Shown: positions 1-11,649 of the stretch, piece after piece
How positions within the stretch are numbered: the first letter of the stretch is position 1
Layout: every line of letters begins with the position of its first letter
Source: Sycobia sp. Sy_11
Lineage: Eukaryota; Arthropoda; Insecta; Hymenoptera; Epichrysomallidae
Assembly (NCBI GenBank): GCA_018907035.1
Contig: JACCIC010000292.1
Coordinates: forward strand, 372,001-436,000
Direction: 5' to 3'
DNA: 64,000 nucleotides
The notes under the pieces: generated by a model
What the model saw: the letters and a program-made list of their open reading frames with translations, nothing else
Database searches by the model: none
Told to the model about the DNA's origin: nothing
Program-made: the position numbers and the translations under genes

Positions 1-715
1 TATTTTTTCTTTGCCATTTCTGAAATGTTAGAATATTAATAATGAATAGTAAAACAATGTACCTAATTTAAATACTGAAGTAATATTCATAAGTTACAGA
101 GATTACAGTACACAAACCTTGGTAAAATTGCGATTAATTGTATCAAAGTCAAAAGAATATTTATTAATTACAATCAACACTTGCGAGCCATTAGCAAATT
201 TTTTCTCTCTAAATTTTTGTATGAACTATACGTTAATTAGGTTGTAAAATGGCGTCAAACGTTTACAAGTTATTAGAAGAATTAACAGGAATTACTACTG
301 CAAACAAGAATTACCACTGCAGTTGATACTTAGCGTCTACTTATACTACTTCAAGCGACAATAAGGAGAAAACAAGGAAGTAAATTCTAAAAGACCAAAG
401 ATTACATTTCTAACGCACTGTGATGGTGAATTGGGATCATTTCAAACCCCAACCAACCATTCAAGACGGCGGGTGTTGCGTCCAGCAAGCATACATGTAT
501 TTTTGAGGTAGGCCAAATCATAAGACGCGTTACATTACAACGATTTTTTAAACGGGTGGAAGTAAGCAATAGAAATCGGGAAAGAAGAGAAGGCAATATG
601 GCCTTACTAAGGAACGGGAGCGAAGAAAGTGAAAGAGGTGAAATGTGGCAACGCTGTTTGTACGCCACAAAGAGAATATACATCGGAGATACAATCTCCA
701 GAAAATTCTAGTAGA
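1..715. other. AT-rich flank, no gene identified
   Basis: I recognise no protein family in any frame here. A 26-codon ORF with a reasonable start context (AAAATGGCG) runs from 249 to 326 on the plus strand, but it is too short to support. The minus-strand ORFs between 402 and 754 look like chance reading frames and have no motifs. Confidence 0.4.
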
Positions 716-719
716 ATCC

Positions 720-1450
720 CTGGAAAATTTTGGAGACGTATAAATGGTATACAAGAGTATTCGCCAATGTACATGAGCGACTAACTGCGTAGATCACGCC
801 TCCCTCCACCAATAAAAGTCTGACCAGATGCGCCCGAACCGTATATCTAGGCCGCAGGTCCGTCTGTGGCGCGCACTGGCCTCGCCGAAATTACGACTCG
901 GACTGAAATGCCCTTCTCTACTTCCTCCACCGATGCTCTCGTCCCGTAGGAAAGTCGGAAGAAAGTAGAATGCACGCTTGTGCGGCATTTATGACACCCC
1001 TTTGTATACAAAGTATGAAATCCGAGAGGCCACCGAATATCATTAAAGGTTTTGACGAATGCAACTTAACAGAGAGTTTTAATATATATGATGAAAACTC
1101 AGAGCCGAAGAAAATATTATTTTGCAGAATATTCCAGGATAAAATATGAAAACATCGATCTACGAGTAGTTTATTACTACTATTATTAGTACATTTATTA
1201 TTATTATTATTAAAATTGTTATTATCATTACTAACTATTATTATTACTTTTACCATTATAATGTAAAATATATATTTATAATCTATAATTACTACCGATT
1301 ATTTAATATTTTGTTGTTCTATTATATACTCAAGAGTATAGGTTTATAATCAATTATTATTATAGTTATTATTATTATTATTATTATCATTTTTATTACT
1401 TACGTATTTATAATTTTTTCAGAGTATTTAAGACTCCAATTGTTTTACTA
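720..1450. repeat. Repeat A, left part (interrupted by the Gypsy element)
   Basis: A moderately GC-rich head (about 790-1010) is followed by AT-rich DNA with TTA/ATT runs. The segment closely matches 43405-43980 (shared phrases around 'gtataaatggtatacaag' and 'ctcagagccgaagaaaat'). The copy is split at 1450 by the Gypsy insertion and resumes at 12901. In the 43 kb copy the same sequence lies just upstream of a Gypsy gag remnant on the minus strand, so repeat A may itself be the 5' leader of an old Gypsy family; that is inference. Confidence 0.7.
1447..1450. repeat. Target-site duplication of Gypsy element, left copy (ACTA)
   Basis: ACTA lies directly outside the LTR end at 1451 and is matched by ACTA at 12901-12904. 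A 4-bp duplication is typical of Gypsy/errantivirus integration. The uninterrupted form of the target ('tgttttactatatta') can be seen in a related repeat near 19245. Confidence 0.8.
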
Positions 1451-2753
1451 TGTGACGTCTGGACGTATTTACCCTTCCGTACACGTTACTCTTTATTTTT
1501 AATACATACGTGTATTAATTTTAATGCACATATATATTCCTATTGTTTTAGACAGTTTTGGGCCTGGAGTTGCCTCCACTAGCTTGGGAATGCCTAATCG
1601 ATCAATTACTGCAACAAACAATAAGGTGTAAATTTTAATGGAGATTATGAAACCCTATGCTGGTCTTACATCGAGCATCCACGGCTTTATTTGGATGCAA
1701 TTTCCTCTTCTTTCGAAGGGGAAGCTGAACCCGCCTCGGCCTACCGACCTAGTTCCCTATTGACTAAGTATGTATGGCTGATAAACTAGGGGGATGTTCA
1801 GTCCTACCATATAGGAGGACCAGACACTTCCCCGGAAAAAGGAGATAGAAAGAAAAGGGAGAGAGACAAAAATTAGATTTTTTATTTGTTAAATATTAAT
1901 GAAATCTATTTTTTACTTGTATATAGTGCACGGTGACAGAGAGAGGACTTACGGGAGACTGCTTGACTGAATGCTGCTGACTGAATACTGACTGAATACG
2001 ACTGACTGAATGAAGTTTTGTGGAAAAATCGGGGCTTTATATACCCGATTTTGATGATGATCATCTGCAATCCCTCTCTCTGCTTCTCGTTTTTACAGCT
2101 TTTATATTACATTGTTTACTTTGCTTACTTTTAGCCTTCATACTAGTATAAACAATTAAATTTTATCATAAACATTCATTATAATTTTTGTCTTAAATAT
2201 TTGTTGTATTAAAAATGTAATTTAATTGTTTAAAGTATTAATTTTACTATAAATTAAACATCGAAAATTTTACACTAGCGCATCGCTAATGTACATGTTG
2301 CGTTACCTATGAGACCTTCATCGGAGAAACATACGCTTCTGACGTATGATCTTGCACAAGCCAACGTCTTATTTCGGCGGTATTATGAAATTGTTTTCCT
2401 CGCCCAAATAAGATGATGACATGCTAGATGAAATTCGATCATTTTAGTTTCGATTCTTATTCTATAAAACTTTATTTATATATATATATATATATATACT
2501 TATTTATATATATACATATATATGTTCAAGTATTATTATTATTATTGTATGTATTTATTTAATAATATATATACATATATATATTATTATATTATATATT
2601 TTTCTTTATAAATGTATATATATATATATTTTTATGTGTTATTAGTATATATTATGTTTATATACATACACCTATATATAGGTGTTAATACGTATTATAT
2701 TATAATACATTTCATATATATATACTTATACGTATTATAATATTTTACATATA

Positions 2754-2808
<55 letters not shown>

Positions 2809-2926
2809 CTTTACTATTATATATTATTTTTAAACTCTAGTTTATATTTATACGTGTATATGAATATATATACTTTCAATGTTTAAATTAATATTATTTT
2901 ATTAAAATTATTAGCTCGATGTTACA
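1451..2926 (-). repeat. 3' LTR of Gypsy element (1476 bp)
   Basis: Matches 11650-12900 over its length but carries an extra AT-microsatellite block at about 2480-2815. Element-strand ends are TGTAAC and GTCACA. It contains the tandem TGACTGAAT motif (about 1968-2010) and a decayed version of the promoter hairpin (about 2018-2055) that is perfect in the other LTR. At more than 1.2 kb the LTR is long for an errantivirus. Confidence 0.93.
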
Positions 2927-2932
2927 CCCCTT
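2927..2932 (-). promoter_or_regulatory. Short candidate polypurine tract
   Basis: AAGGGG on the element strand abuts the start of the 3' LTR, where the plus-strand primer is expected. It is short, so the call rests mainly on position. Confidence 0.45.
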
Positions 2933-3307
2933 GCGTAAGACGGTTGTTAGAACTATGAAAACAATCGTTCGCCTCTGTTAAGGTAATGCGGCGTTAAATA
3001 GTGTACATATGGCAAAAAGTATAAAAAATTTTTTTTTCTCTTCCCATTCGATCTTCACGTTCGCCCAGAGCAATGTGTCTGTGAACGAGGAAAAACCTAA
3101 GGAAAGAAAACCCAGTGGGAAAAAATCTCCATAGGAAAAGCTCGTTCGAAGATGCGTGGAGTTCACATGATTCTTTGTATCGCAACTTACTCTACTTACA
3201 CGCGAAGTTTCATACGAAATTAGATATCTGGTAATTATGGAAAAAGGAAATTTACTTTTATTGTTTTGTCTAATTCTGGAAAAGTCGCGTGAGTTGAGGA
3301 TTTATTT

Positions 3308-5235
3308 TTATGGTTTTGCAGAAAAAAACGATTGTTTTTCTTTTGTCTCGTCGGTAGTGGTTGGTACTGGTTCTGGCCTGGGTTCCGGTTCCGGCTCTGG
3401 TTGAGCGATCATTTCGTAACTGTTTCCTGTCTCTTGTTTCGTTGGTGGTTGTTTGAGAGATATGAAGAAGTGTGCGGCTGTGCTCCAAATGGCTGACAAT
3501 AGGTATGTGGACCAACCGTATACGAGATGAAGGGCGTATCCGTTGAGGATAACCCCTATGAACGATATTATCACGTGTATGATCACCAGGACTGCAATTA
3601 TCCCCGCGCTTGCGGATCCAAAGGTGATAAATTTATTCCATATTTTTTTCCAAGCAGAATTTACTAAATTACCCATGGTGTCTTCATTTATGAAGTGCGA
3701 TATCGTGTTGCCGCTCGTCACTCCAGATTCGTGCATTTCGTGTGCTGCGTTATTCAATAATGCAGCCGTTTCTACTGGAAACATAATTCGTTCCTTTAAT
3801 TTTTTTAAATCTTTACTGGAGTACATTCCAGATGTTGCTAGGCTGATTGGATTAATATATTTCCATGTCAGTTGAGTCATGGGTTTTAGTGTTGTGGGTT
3901 CTTTTCCCTCGGTCGGTTTTGGTGCCAATTTGTACCATTCGCTATCAATACGTTAGTATGATGGTAGCACTTGGTTACAGGGAACTGTAGTCCCTCGAGT
4001 TTTCAGGATGTGTGTTTTTGGTGTGAGAAAGAGAGTTGTGTTTTGTTTTACAACTCTCAGCTCGGTGTAACAATTATTGCCGTGATCTATCTGAACTTCC
4101 ACTGGTATACATTTTACCAGGTGTACCACTTCGCCGGTTACTACAGCCATATAGCCAGCACCTTTCATTATGTTATACGCAAATTGGTTGGGACTTTGTG
4201 TAGTAATAGCGAGTGCGTTTTTTAGCGCGATCTGTTCTACCCGACATCGCTCTGTCACTATGTTGCGGTATAAGTTAAGCATTTGTTTTTTTTACATGGT
4301 TTTCCAGATATACGACTTTTGCATTTACATAAGCGAAAATATCCAGATCACTTCTAGATAACGCACCTTTTTTCGCAAACGTTACACCCTGTTTAGTTTC
4401 GAAGATAACTAGTTTTGGGTGTTCTGTTCTTATTATAGTATCACCGCATACCTTTTCTTCGGACAATTTACTTAATGCGAACGGTAATTTTTGATCTGAA
4501 AAAGAATAGATTACGTCTTGATCTATCTGAGGGTTAGTGATTTTTATTGCATGACCCTCGAATAATACGCCGTATTCATTAAAGTGGCAATCATTATTAG
4601 GGACCGATTCCCAGAAGGTATATCCATCTTTGGCATCTACGCAGAATTTCCCGATAGTGGACATGATGTTCCCGATTGTAGATGAATTTTGTCGTCTTGT
4701 AAGTTTACTCGCGCCGATTGTTGCGATAGGGTGATTTTAAGGGTTCCTTGGACAATAACAGAATTCCAAGTTCCATAAGGGTCGCTATAGTAGGCTCCCT
4801 CGCAAGTTCCGTCATTACTTATGCTTCCGGCGTAGGTCATCGAATTCTGACCCCGTTTATAATGTGATTTTGTCCGAAGTTGATTATCCCAGTTCAATGT
4901 AATTGTAAACAACTATCTCTACTGACGTCATACAAGTATTCCATTTCGCCGTTATTAACAATAGAGTTATGCGAATGCATCCCGCAGTAATAGATGGTTC
5001 TCCGTACCTCTATTTTACATTGTAATACTTTGGTTTCTTGAAAATCGTTGATTTGAAGTAGCTGTATATAGGCAAGTTGGCGTATAGGGTGGAATTGAGG
5101 AAAATTGCATTCCCCGACGTTTAATAACGACATGGTTGTTATATTCATGATGTTAGATCCGCAATCGTATCCTATCGTTGTTTTTGTTGGGGTGACGAAA
5201 AATAAGTTAAAAAGTATTATGTGTAGGGATATCAT
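3308..5235 (-). pseudogene. env: Broken env (envelope glycoprotein) of the Gypsy element
   Basis: Five reading-frame pieces run 5235-4894, 4912-4637, 4664-4275, 4282-3953 and 3928-3308. The first starts with a signal-peptide-like hydrophobic segment followed by conserved-looking cysteines (CGMHSH motif). The last piece has two adjacent hydrophobic segments at about its residues 105-150 and a proline/glutamate-rich cytoplasmic-type tail, as in a membrane-anchored fusion protein. Successive pieces change frame three times, and an in-frame stop at 3953-3955 separates the last two. The cysteine pattern reminds me more of the glycoproteins shared by chuvirus-like viruses and insect retroelements than of the baculovirus-F-type gypsy Env, but I cannot confirm this. 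It is non-functional as it stands. Confidence 0.75.
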
Positions 5236-5247
5236 CTTTATCGTAAT

Positions 5248-5260
5248 CTGAAAAGTAAGA
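5248..5260 (-). promoter_or_regulatory. Candidate 3' splice site upstream of env start
   Basis: On the element strand a pyrimidine-rich TTACTTTTCAG ends at 5248, 13 nt before the env ATG at 5235. Errantivirus env is known to be translated from a spliced subgenomic RNA, so the placement is meaningful. The matching donor was not identified. Confidence 0.5.
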
Positions 5261-5710
5261 TAGTTATGGCATAAGAAAGAATGAAACCGATTGCGAGTTC
5301 GACTTTGATCAACCGAAAAATATAGAATTTAATTGCGCGTAAATTGAATGCGTTTGTTTAACACTTTCCTTCTTTCTTAAGGTCAGGTCGTGCGTTATAT
5401 TACTCTTATAAACAATATTCTTATGTCTATTGTATTTATGTGACTTTCCCGTATCTTGTTAGCTCAAATTCTAGGATGATCACCTTTTTGATGTTTTTGA
5501 TACGGTAGAAAGTTTCATTCGCCTACTTCTATTGCTTAACGCTCTAGTATTATCATGAGGTTAGTATAAAGGGTATGAAGCATTAGGTAGTGTATTGGAG
5601 GATGAGGAAGTTATTTCATAAGGTTTATATATTTTACCTTTCTTTTTTTTTAAAAAACTTTTAAATGTTTAAGGTGCTAGAAGCCATTTTCTAGCTAAGG
5701 AAGACACTGA
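5261..5710 (-). other. Gap where integrase would be expected
   Basis: Between the end of the RNase H ORF and env there are only about 450 bp, AT-rich with stops in all minus frames. I see no HHCC zinc-binding or DDE-core motif; a Gypsy integrase needs about 1.1-1.3 kb. The domain is therefore deleted rather than merely mutated. Confidence 0.7.
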
Positions 5711-6640
5711 TTAATCTGGTTTCTCCTGTTCTCTCTGTCTATCCTTTTTCTTTTGAGCTGTTGGTTCAGCTTCAAACTCTTCGTGTGATTCTGTCTCGCT
5801 TTGGGCATAACAAGGCGCCTGTAGAGCCGCGTCACGCGTGGGCCTTTTTCTTATCGGAGATTTTTGGTTAGTTTCCCCTTGCGTAATATCCTTTGTTCTT
5901 TTGTTTTTGATTATTGGTAAAGGAGATTTTTCGGATTCCCCTTGCGTAATCTTTTTAGGTCGTCCTCTCTTCTCTGGTTGTGTAGTTATCTTTGGATTTG
6001 ATTTATTTTTATCCGTGCGTTCTGGCGTATTGCTGAGTTCTCGTCCTGATCTCGTCACGATATTTGTTGTGATTATTTCAGGTGGATTTCGCGATAATGC
6101 GTCTGCGTTAGAATTTAGTTTTCCTGGTTTATACAAGACGGTATAATCATATTCGGAGAGTTTGATCCGCCATTTTTGTACTCGTGTATTCAGGTCTGCT
6201 GATTTAAACCAAACTAAGGGTTGATGATCAGTGATGATTGTTATTTTTCTTCCATATACGTAGGAACGAAATGCCTGTACGCTATGTATGACTGCTAAGG
6301 CTTCCTTTTCATAAACTTCGTATTTAAGTTCTGCATTGCGTAAAACTCTAGAAGTATATGCTATGGGTCTATCTTTCCCTATTTCTCCCTGGGACAGAAT
6401 ACCCCCTATTGCGTATCCTGAGGCATCAGTTGTTATATTAAATGGTTGAGTAAGGTCGGGAAATTGTAATAAGGGTGCATCGCATAGAATGTCTTTTAAA
6501 GTCTGAAAGGCTTCTTGGGTTTTGTTCGACCATTCAAATGATACGTCTTTTTGCAGCAATTTTGTTAATGGCTTTGCAATTGCAGCAAATCTTTCAATAA
6601 ATCTGCGGTAATATCCGGTTAAACCAAGAAACTGTCGCAC
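5711..6640 (-). pseudogene. pol: Pol fragment: RT thumb plus RNase H with basic, AT-hook-containing tail
   Basis: A 309-codon open stretch beginning at the RT connection (FLGLTGYYRRFI at residues 4-15). RNase H follows with recognisable catalytic positions D72 (TTDASG), E111/E113 (YEKEAL), D138 (TDHQPL) and D180 (NADALS). From residue 195 the tail is low-complexity and basic, with the AT-hook-like KRGRPKK at 224-230 and a repeated ITQGE (231-235, 252-256). It is separated from the RT core by a frameshift and an in-frame stop, and no integrase follows. Confidence 0.88.
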
Positions 6641-6728
6641 GGTTCTTTGCGTTTTTCGGTTGTGGGAAAGTTTTTACAGCTTCTATCTTTTTTTCGTCGG
6701 GACTAAGTCCTTTTTCACTCAAACGATG

Positions 6729-7397
6729 TCATAGATAATTCACTTCTCTTTTCAAAAATTCGCACTTGTCGGTTTGTAACTTCAATCCGGCGTCTCGAAG
6801 TCTGTTTAATAGTAGAGTCAATTTTCTATCATGTTCTGCCAGTGTGTTTGCATATATCACAATGTCGTCCAGGTACACAAACAATTCTCTGCCTTGTAGT
6901 CCTCTTAATAAGGTGTCCATTAACCTTTGAAGAGTGGCGGGTGCATTTTTCAACCCAAAAGGCATACAAACGAATTGATAGTGTCCAAATGGCGTACTGA
7001 AAGCTGTTTTATGTGCATCTCTCGGGTCCATCTTAATTTGGTGAAACCCTGATGCAAGGTCTAGAACGGAGTAATATTTTGCACCTCCTACTTGCTCAAA
7101 TATCTCAGTGATATTCGACAGTAGATATGCATCGCTTACCGTCTTTTCATTCAAAGCTCTGTAATCGAGTACCATTCGCCATCTTGGTCGACCTTGTGAG
7201 TCTGCTTTCTTCTTTACAATCCAAAGTGGGCTATTAAATGGAGAATCGGAGTTCTCTATCACCCCTTCGTTTAATAAATCATTCACTTGTCTATCTATTT
7301 CTTCTTTGAGCGAGTGAGGAAATTTGTATTGTCGTGCATTGATTGGTTCTTCATCTGTGGTTTTTATTCTGTGAGTTATAGTATCTGTTCCAGGCAA
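6729..7397 (-). pseudogene. pol: Gypsy reverse transcriptase core
   Basis: A 222-codon open stretch with the Ty3/Gypsy RT order: fingers (GVIENSDSPFNSPLWIVKKK at about 45-64), motif A with catalytic D113 (VLDLASGFHQI), motif B region FGLKNAP, and motif C YLDD at 175-178. The family's usual sequence continues past the stop at 6729-6731 in the same frame and then shifts frame before the RNase H part. Upstream, recognisable pol sequence continues to about 7640 and is interrupted by an in-frame stop near 7434. Catalytic residues are intact but the reading frame is not. Confidence 0.92.
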
Positions 7398-7649
7398 TGA
7401 ATCTCCGGGTAGAAAGAAAATATCGCGATTTTTTTAGACTAAATGCTGTACATATTCTTTTTCAGTTTTATTAAGGTGATCTGTCCGTATTATATCTCTT
7501 ATAGATGCGGTTTGCACGGAAGTTAAGCTCTCCCTGAGGAAAACGGTCAGTTCATTATTTACTTCCTTAGAGGGGATATTCAGTTCTTCAAATATTAGTT
7601 CTTGAGTAAGTGAATAAAGCGTCTTTGTGGATATACTCTCATTATCGAA

Positions 7650-8704
7650 TTAATTATTTAAAAATTCATTTGTATCGTTATCATCTATGTGTAACAATTC
7701 TTCGTTCAGCCTTTGTTGTTCATCGTCTGTTTCGCTCTCGTTGCTCTGATTATCGGTAGGTGCATTCACGAGTAACGAGTCTACTGTATGGTGTATTCCT
7801 CCTTCTTCTAATTCCGCGGCTAAATTTTTGCGAAGAATCTCTGGTGATACAAATTCAATCGGTTGGTCGTGTGTATGAAGAAATTCTAGTCGTTTCATCT
7901 CGTAGTTTAGTGTTACTCGAACGTCGCTTAAATATCGTGCCCCCAAAATACCGGAATACGGTATTGGAAAATGATCGGAGACGACGTGAAAAGAAGAGAT
8001 TCCTCCCAAAACTTTAAGTTTTTGAGTTCCTAGGGTGGAAAATTGTTCTGAGCTTATTCCCCTGAAGAGTCCTTTCTGTGACTCATCAATTTTAAACTGA
8101 TGGGGTATGATTCCTATTTTTATTAGATTTCCTTCAGATCTTGTGTCCACTAGAAATCTACATTTGCCGCCCATGGGGTTCTTGGTAATCACGGTAGGAA
8201 GTAATTCCGTTTCTTGTTCGACATGGATGTTCACAATACTATATGTAGGGATGTCTAAGGTTTCATTTCCTAGTCTTAAGTTCGTCGTCTGGCCAGCTAT
8301 GATGAATTGTTTATGGCTAAAGATTAATTCGGCGTTCGTATCTGTTAAGAATTCTGATCCTATAATTCCATTGTAAGGAATAGGAAAATCGTCTGATACT
8401 ACGAGAAGTTCGATCCTTTGTCCGGCAATTATTAATGATATGGTACCTAGGGTTCTTTACTATCTCCTACTCCTGTTAGTGTGTAAATTTTTGATTCGTT
8501 TATGTGTACCCCTTTTGGTATTGATTCTATTTTGATAATGCTTACTTCGGATCCACTGTCTATCATAAAAGAAAGAAGATATTGTGGCCTGAACTGAACC
8601 TCTACGTATGGGACGTAGTTGCTTATTGTGGCTCCGAGGGTATTAGTTCGCCTAGCAGATTCGATAATCGGTTTGTGTCCATTGAGCGCGTTTGTCTGTC
8701 GCAA
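7650..8704 (-). pseudogene. pro: Two tandem retropepsin-like protease domains, frame-disrupted
   Basis: The first domain (about 8610-8290) has the active-site motif FMIDSGSEVSII and later PIPYNGIIGSEFL. The second (about 8180-7900) repeats the pattern as FLVDTRSEGNLIK and PIPYSGILGARYL. So two copies of an aspartic-protease domain lie head to tail. In the second the glycine of the D-(T/S)-G triad is arginine (DTR), which should inactivate it. A frameshift near 8455 splits the first copy; from there to the stop at 7650 one frame stays open. Retropepsins normally work as homodimers, so a covalent two-domain form would resemble cellular pepsins; that last step is inference. Confidence 0.75.
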
Positions 8705-8748
8705 GTCCCCCTGTTCGCGCTCTCGTTCTGGGGACTTCGTCCATTTCC

Positions 8749-10189
8749 CTAATTACATTGCCGCTTTCGATATTCCGATATTGTGTGCCCTGGATATTTG
8801 CAATAATCACATGTAGGTTTGTTATGTATGGTAGCATTTTGCTGGATAGGATTGCGAACCCTGCAAGTAGCATGAGTATGACCTATCTGTCCACACTTCT
8901 GGTATTTTACAACAGACCTTTGTGCATTGGATTGGTTAATATGACAGTAGTTAGCATTATGGCCAGGCTTATTGCAAATCTGACATACTATAGACGGTGG
9001 CCCAATATTATGTCTGCAATTCCGAGCAGTGTGGCCGGTTTTATTGCATACTTGGCACTTCGTCGTTGAAAGGCTCTGGGATGTGATATGATTGGTTCTT
9101 CCGCAATTTTGACATAACAGCGCTTGGCCTTGTCTGAGTCTTTGTCGACATTCTGCGAATGTGTGACCCATTATATTGCTGTAGCTGCATTGCAAAGGTG
9201 TCTTCCTCGGAAGAGTTAAATTGTTTACTTGGCGGGAGTATATATTCTTGTTGTTATAGTACCTGTGGTGTATTTCTTGCTTCCCGAATAAGTTCTCCCG
9301 AGCTTCGAGTCTTTGCTCTATAGTGATTGCGTCTTTCACTACATCTTCGATTACTTCGTTTTCTTTCAATCTAGCTTCGATTTCGGTCCTTAATCCTAGT
9401 CGAAAACATTCAATTATTGCCTTTTCGATGCTGCGCTTGAAGGCAAGTGTATTTGGTGCCTTGGTTATGTGGCGATTTACTTCGTAAATTTGAGAACTGA
9501 TGTCTCTCATTCTATTCGCATACTTTATGAATGATTCATTTTCTTTTCGATATTGACTACTCAGTTCGCCGAGTAGTTGGTGTATATTTTTTGATGGGGC
9601 GTAAAAGTCCTTTAAATATTCTTTAAACTCTTCGACCGTGGTGAATGCGTACCCCGATATTATTTCTCGTGCTTCACCCAAGAGTTTTCTCTTGAGCAGT
9701 TTTGCGAAGCTTTCCTCGAGATTGCTGCTTATAATTTCTCTAGCTTCTGTGCAGTATTCTACAAATTGGCTAAGGGAAATATTTTTTCCGTCAAATTCAG
9801 GAACGAATTTTAATGCTTTCTTTAGAGGTAAGGTTGCAGCTTGTTCATTCGCCATGTTAGTACTGGGAGAGTGTTCGGCTATTAAACAATCACTTGTCAG
9901 ATGCGATAAGTGTGGTCTGACTGTGTCTTGTTCGGCGATATCTATAGAATCGCTGGAGAACGATAAGTTTTCAGGGGTGGACAACCCCGTATGCACGGGA
10001 CTGATATTTTCTATGTTTTGTTCGATATCGGATTGGTCTTGTGGCGTTGATGAGCGGAATGGTAAATTTAACTTCTTTTAAGTCTTTCGAAGGAGTTCTG
10101 AATTCATCCTCCCTTGGTTGATTCTCAGATTCGTTTTTTAATGGGATTTCTAACTCCTTCCCTGATCGAGTTTTACTACGTATATTCAT
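8749..10189 (-). pseudogene. gag: Gag with six CCHC zinc knuckles, frameshifted N-terminus
   Basis: The main frame (9996-8749, 415 codons) holds a capsid-like region (about residues 60-235) and six C-X2-C-X4-H-X4-C knuckles at residues 270-283, 295-308, 314-327, 338-351, 365-378 and 396-409. Only the third and fourth have all four ligands. The others lack one each (273 Ser, 308 Ser, 365 Tyr, 409 Tyr). An N-terminal piece in another frame (10189-9971) begins MNIRSKTRSGKELEI and overlaps the main frame, so a frameshift near 9.98 kb separates them. Insect errantiviral Gags usually lack such an array, so this one is unusually long. Confidence 0.85.
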
Positions 10190-10940
10190 TCGATTTTTAA
10201 TGTATATGTGTATAAATGTATCTCCTTTTTATTTATATAGTTGTAAGGCAGTTGCGTGTGACTACCGCTTGTTTCGATATTTTATTAATTAGATTTTCTC
10301 TCTCTATTTTTCCAATTGATTTGTTTAAATTATTTTTAATTGTTTCCTCAACATTCACCTGTTTAATAATTTTATTTTAATATATATTTGTTCGTAAATT
10401 GCGTGTTACGAGATATATATTGATTAGTAATATCGTTTAGTAAATTTTTGTAATGATTCAGTGAATAATTTTCGACCGAGAGGCAGTTGCGCGTGGCTAT
10501 CGTTTGTAGCTCAGAGGCTTTGGTGCTTGGCCGTATTAATTTTTATTTTGTGTTTTTTTCTTTTTAAATCCTTTCGAATGGTGAGGTAGCGTTATTAATT
10601 TGTTAATATTAATTTATTTGTTTAATTTATAGCATCCCGATTTCTTATATTCATTTGTTATGTTCTCTCTCCTTTTTTTATCATTAAATGGTTTGTGTTT
10701 TTCTTTTGAAAATTTTTATTAATTTTTGATCATTCAATCCTGATCAATTTTTGATCATTCAAGTTGTTCTGTTCTTTCTGATTTTGTTAATTCGTCCTGC
10801 TCTTCTGCGAGCAGGGAATACATTTGTAATATCGTATTTTTCAATTGTTTATTTTCGGCTTGTTCCTTATTCAGATTTTTTCTCTCCCTTTTACGTATTT
10901 GTTTCTGTTATTATTTGTTATTATTTTTTTATTTTTTATT

Positions 10941-11008
<68 letters not shown>

Positions 11009-11336
11009 CCTTTTATTTATATATTCTATTCTAGCTTATATTTTTTCTACCTTATATTCATTTATATATAACTGAACTATGTGTGTGTATATATGTATAT
11101 ATATACATATATACATATGTACTGCATATGTATATATATATACATTTTTTTTTTTAATATGTTTTATTCTTTTACATGTAGATAAGTATCGATATGTATG
11201 TATATACATTTTACTGCACACACATACATATACACATATACATATATATAGTATTTTATATATTGTATTACCCGTATATATATATATATATATAGAAAAA
11301 AAACATATATATATATATATATATATATAGAAAAAA

Positions 11337-11393
<57 letters not shown>

Positions 11394-11615
11394 ATATCTA
11401 TATATATATATTTTTCACTATATGTGTATATATATATATGTGCTTTGTTTTTTCTTTTCCCTTTTTTCTTATATATATTATTGTTTGTATATATATTTTA
11501 CTTCGTGAGTGTTTTTAGAAGTATTAGTTTGTTATTTCTTTATGTTATCATTATTTGTTATATTTTATTAGTTGTTATAGGTTCCACATCAATTGTTTAA
11601 TGCCAAGTGCAAATT
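10190..11615 (-). other. Gypsy 5' leader with (TA)n tracts
   Basis: Non-coding leader between the primer-binding site and gag. It is very AT-rich with (TA)n at 10948-11006 and about 11275-11400. The reading frames here are simply TA-repeat translations (IYIYIY). Confidence 0.7.
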
Positions 11616-11633
11616 ATCCCGGCTAAGCCCCCA
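11616..11633 (-). promoter_or_regulatory. Candidate primer-binding site (tRNA-Pro-like)
   Basis: On the element strand it reads TGGGGGCTTAGCCGGGAT, which matches the classical tRNA-Pro primer site at 15 of 18 positions (mismatches are the three central bases). It lies 16 nt inside the 5' LTR end, farther than usual. Good sequence, imperfect position. Confidence 0.55.
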
Positions 11634-11649
11634 AAATTTTAAAGATTAA

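Noticed and set aside
249..326. 26-codon ORF with good start context
   Set aside because: Too short and without a recognisable continuation by splicing.
402..754. Two overlapping minus-strand ORFs near the window start
   Set aside because: No motif, no splice context, AT-biased composition and no partner copy.
10751..11341. Several overlapping ORFs rich in Ile and Tyr on both strands
   Set aside because: They are translations of (TA)n tracts in the Gypsy leader; the same holds for the ORFs at 12629-12814, 23206-23482, 31847-32077, 37035-37442 and 39766-40137.
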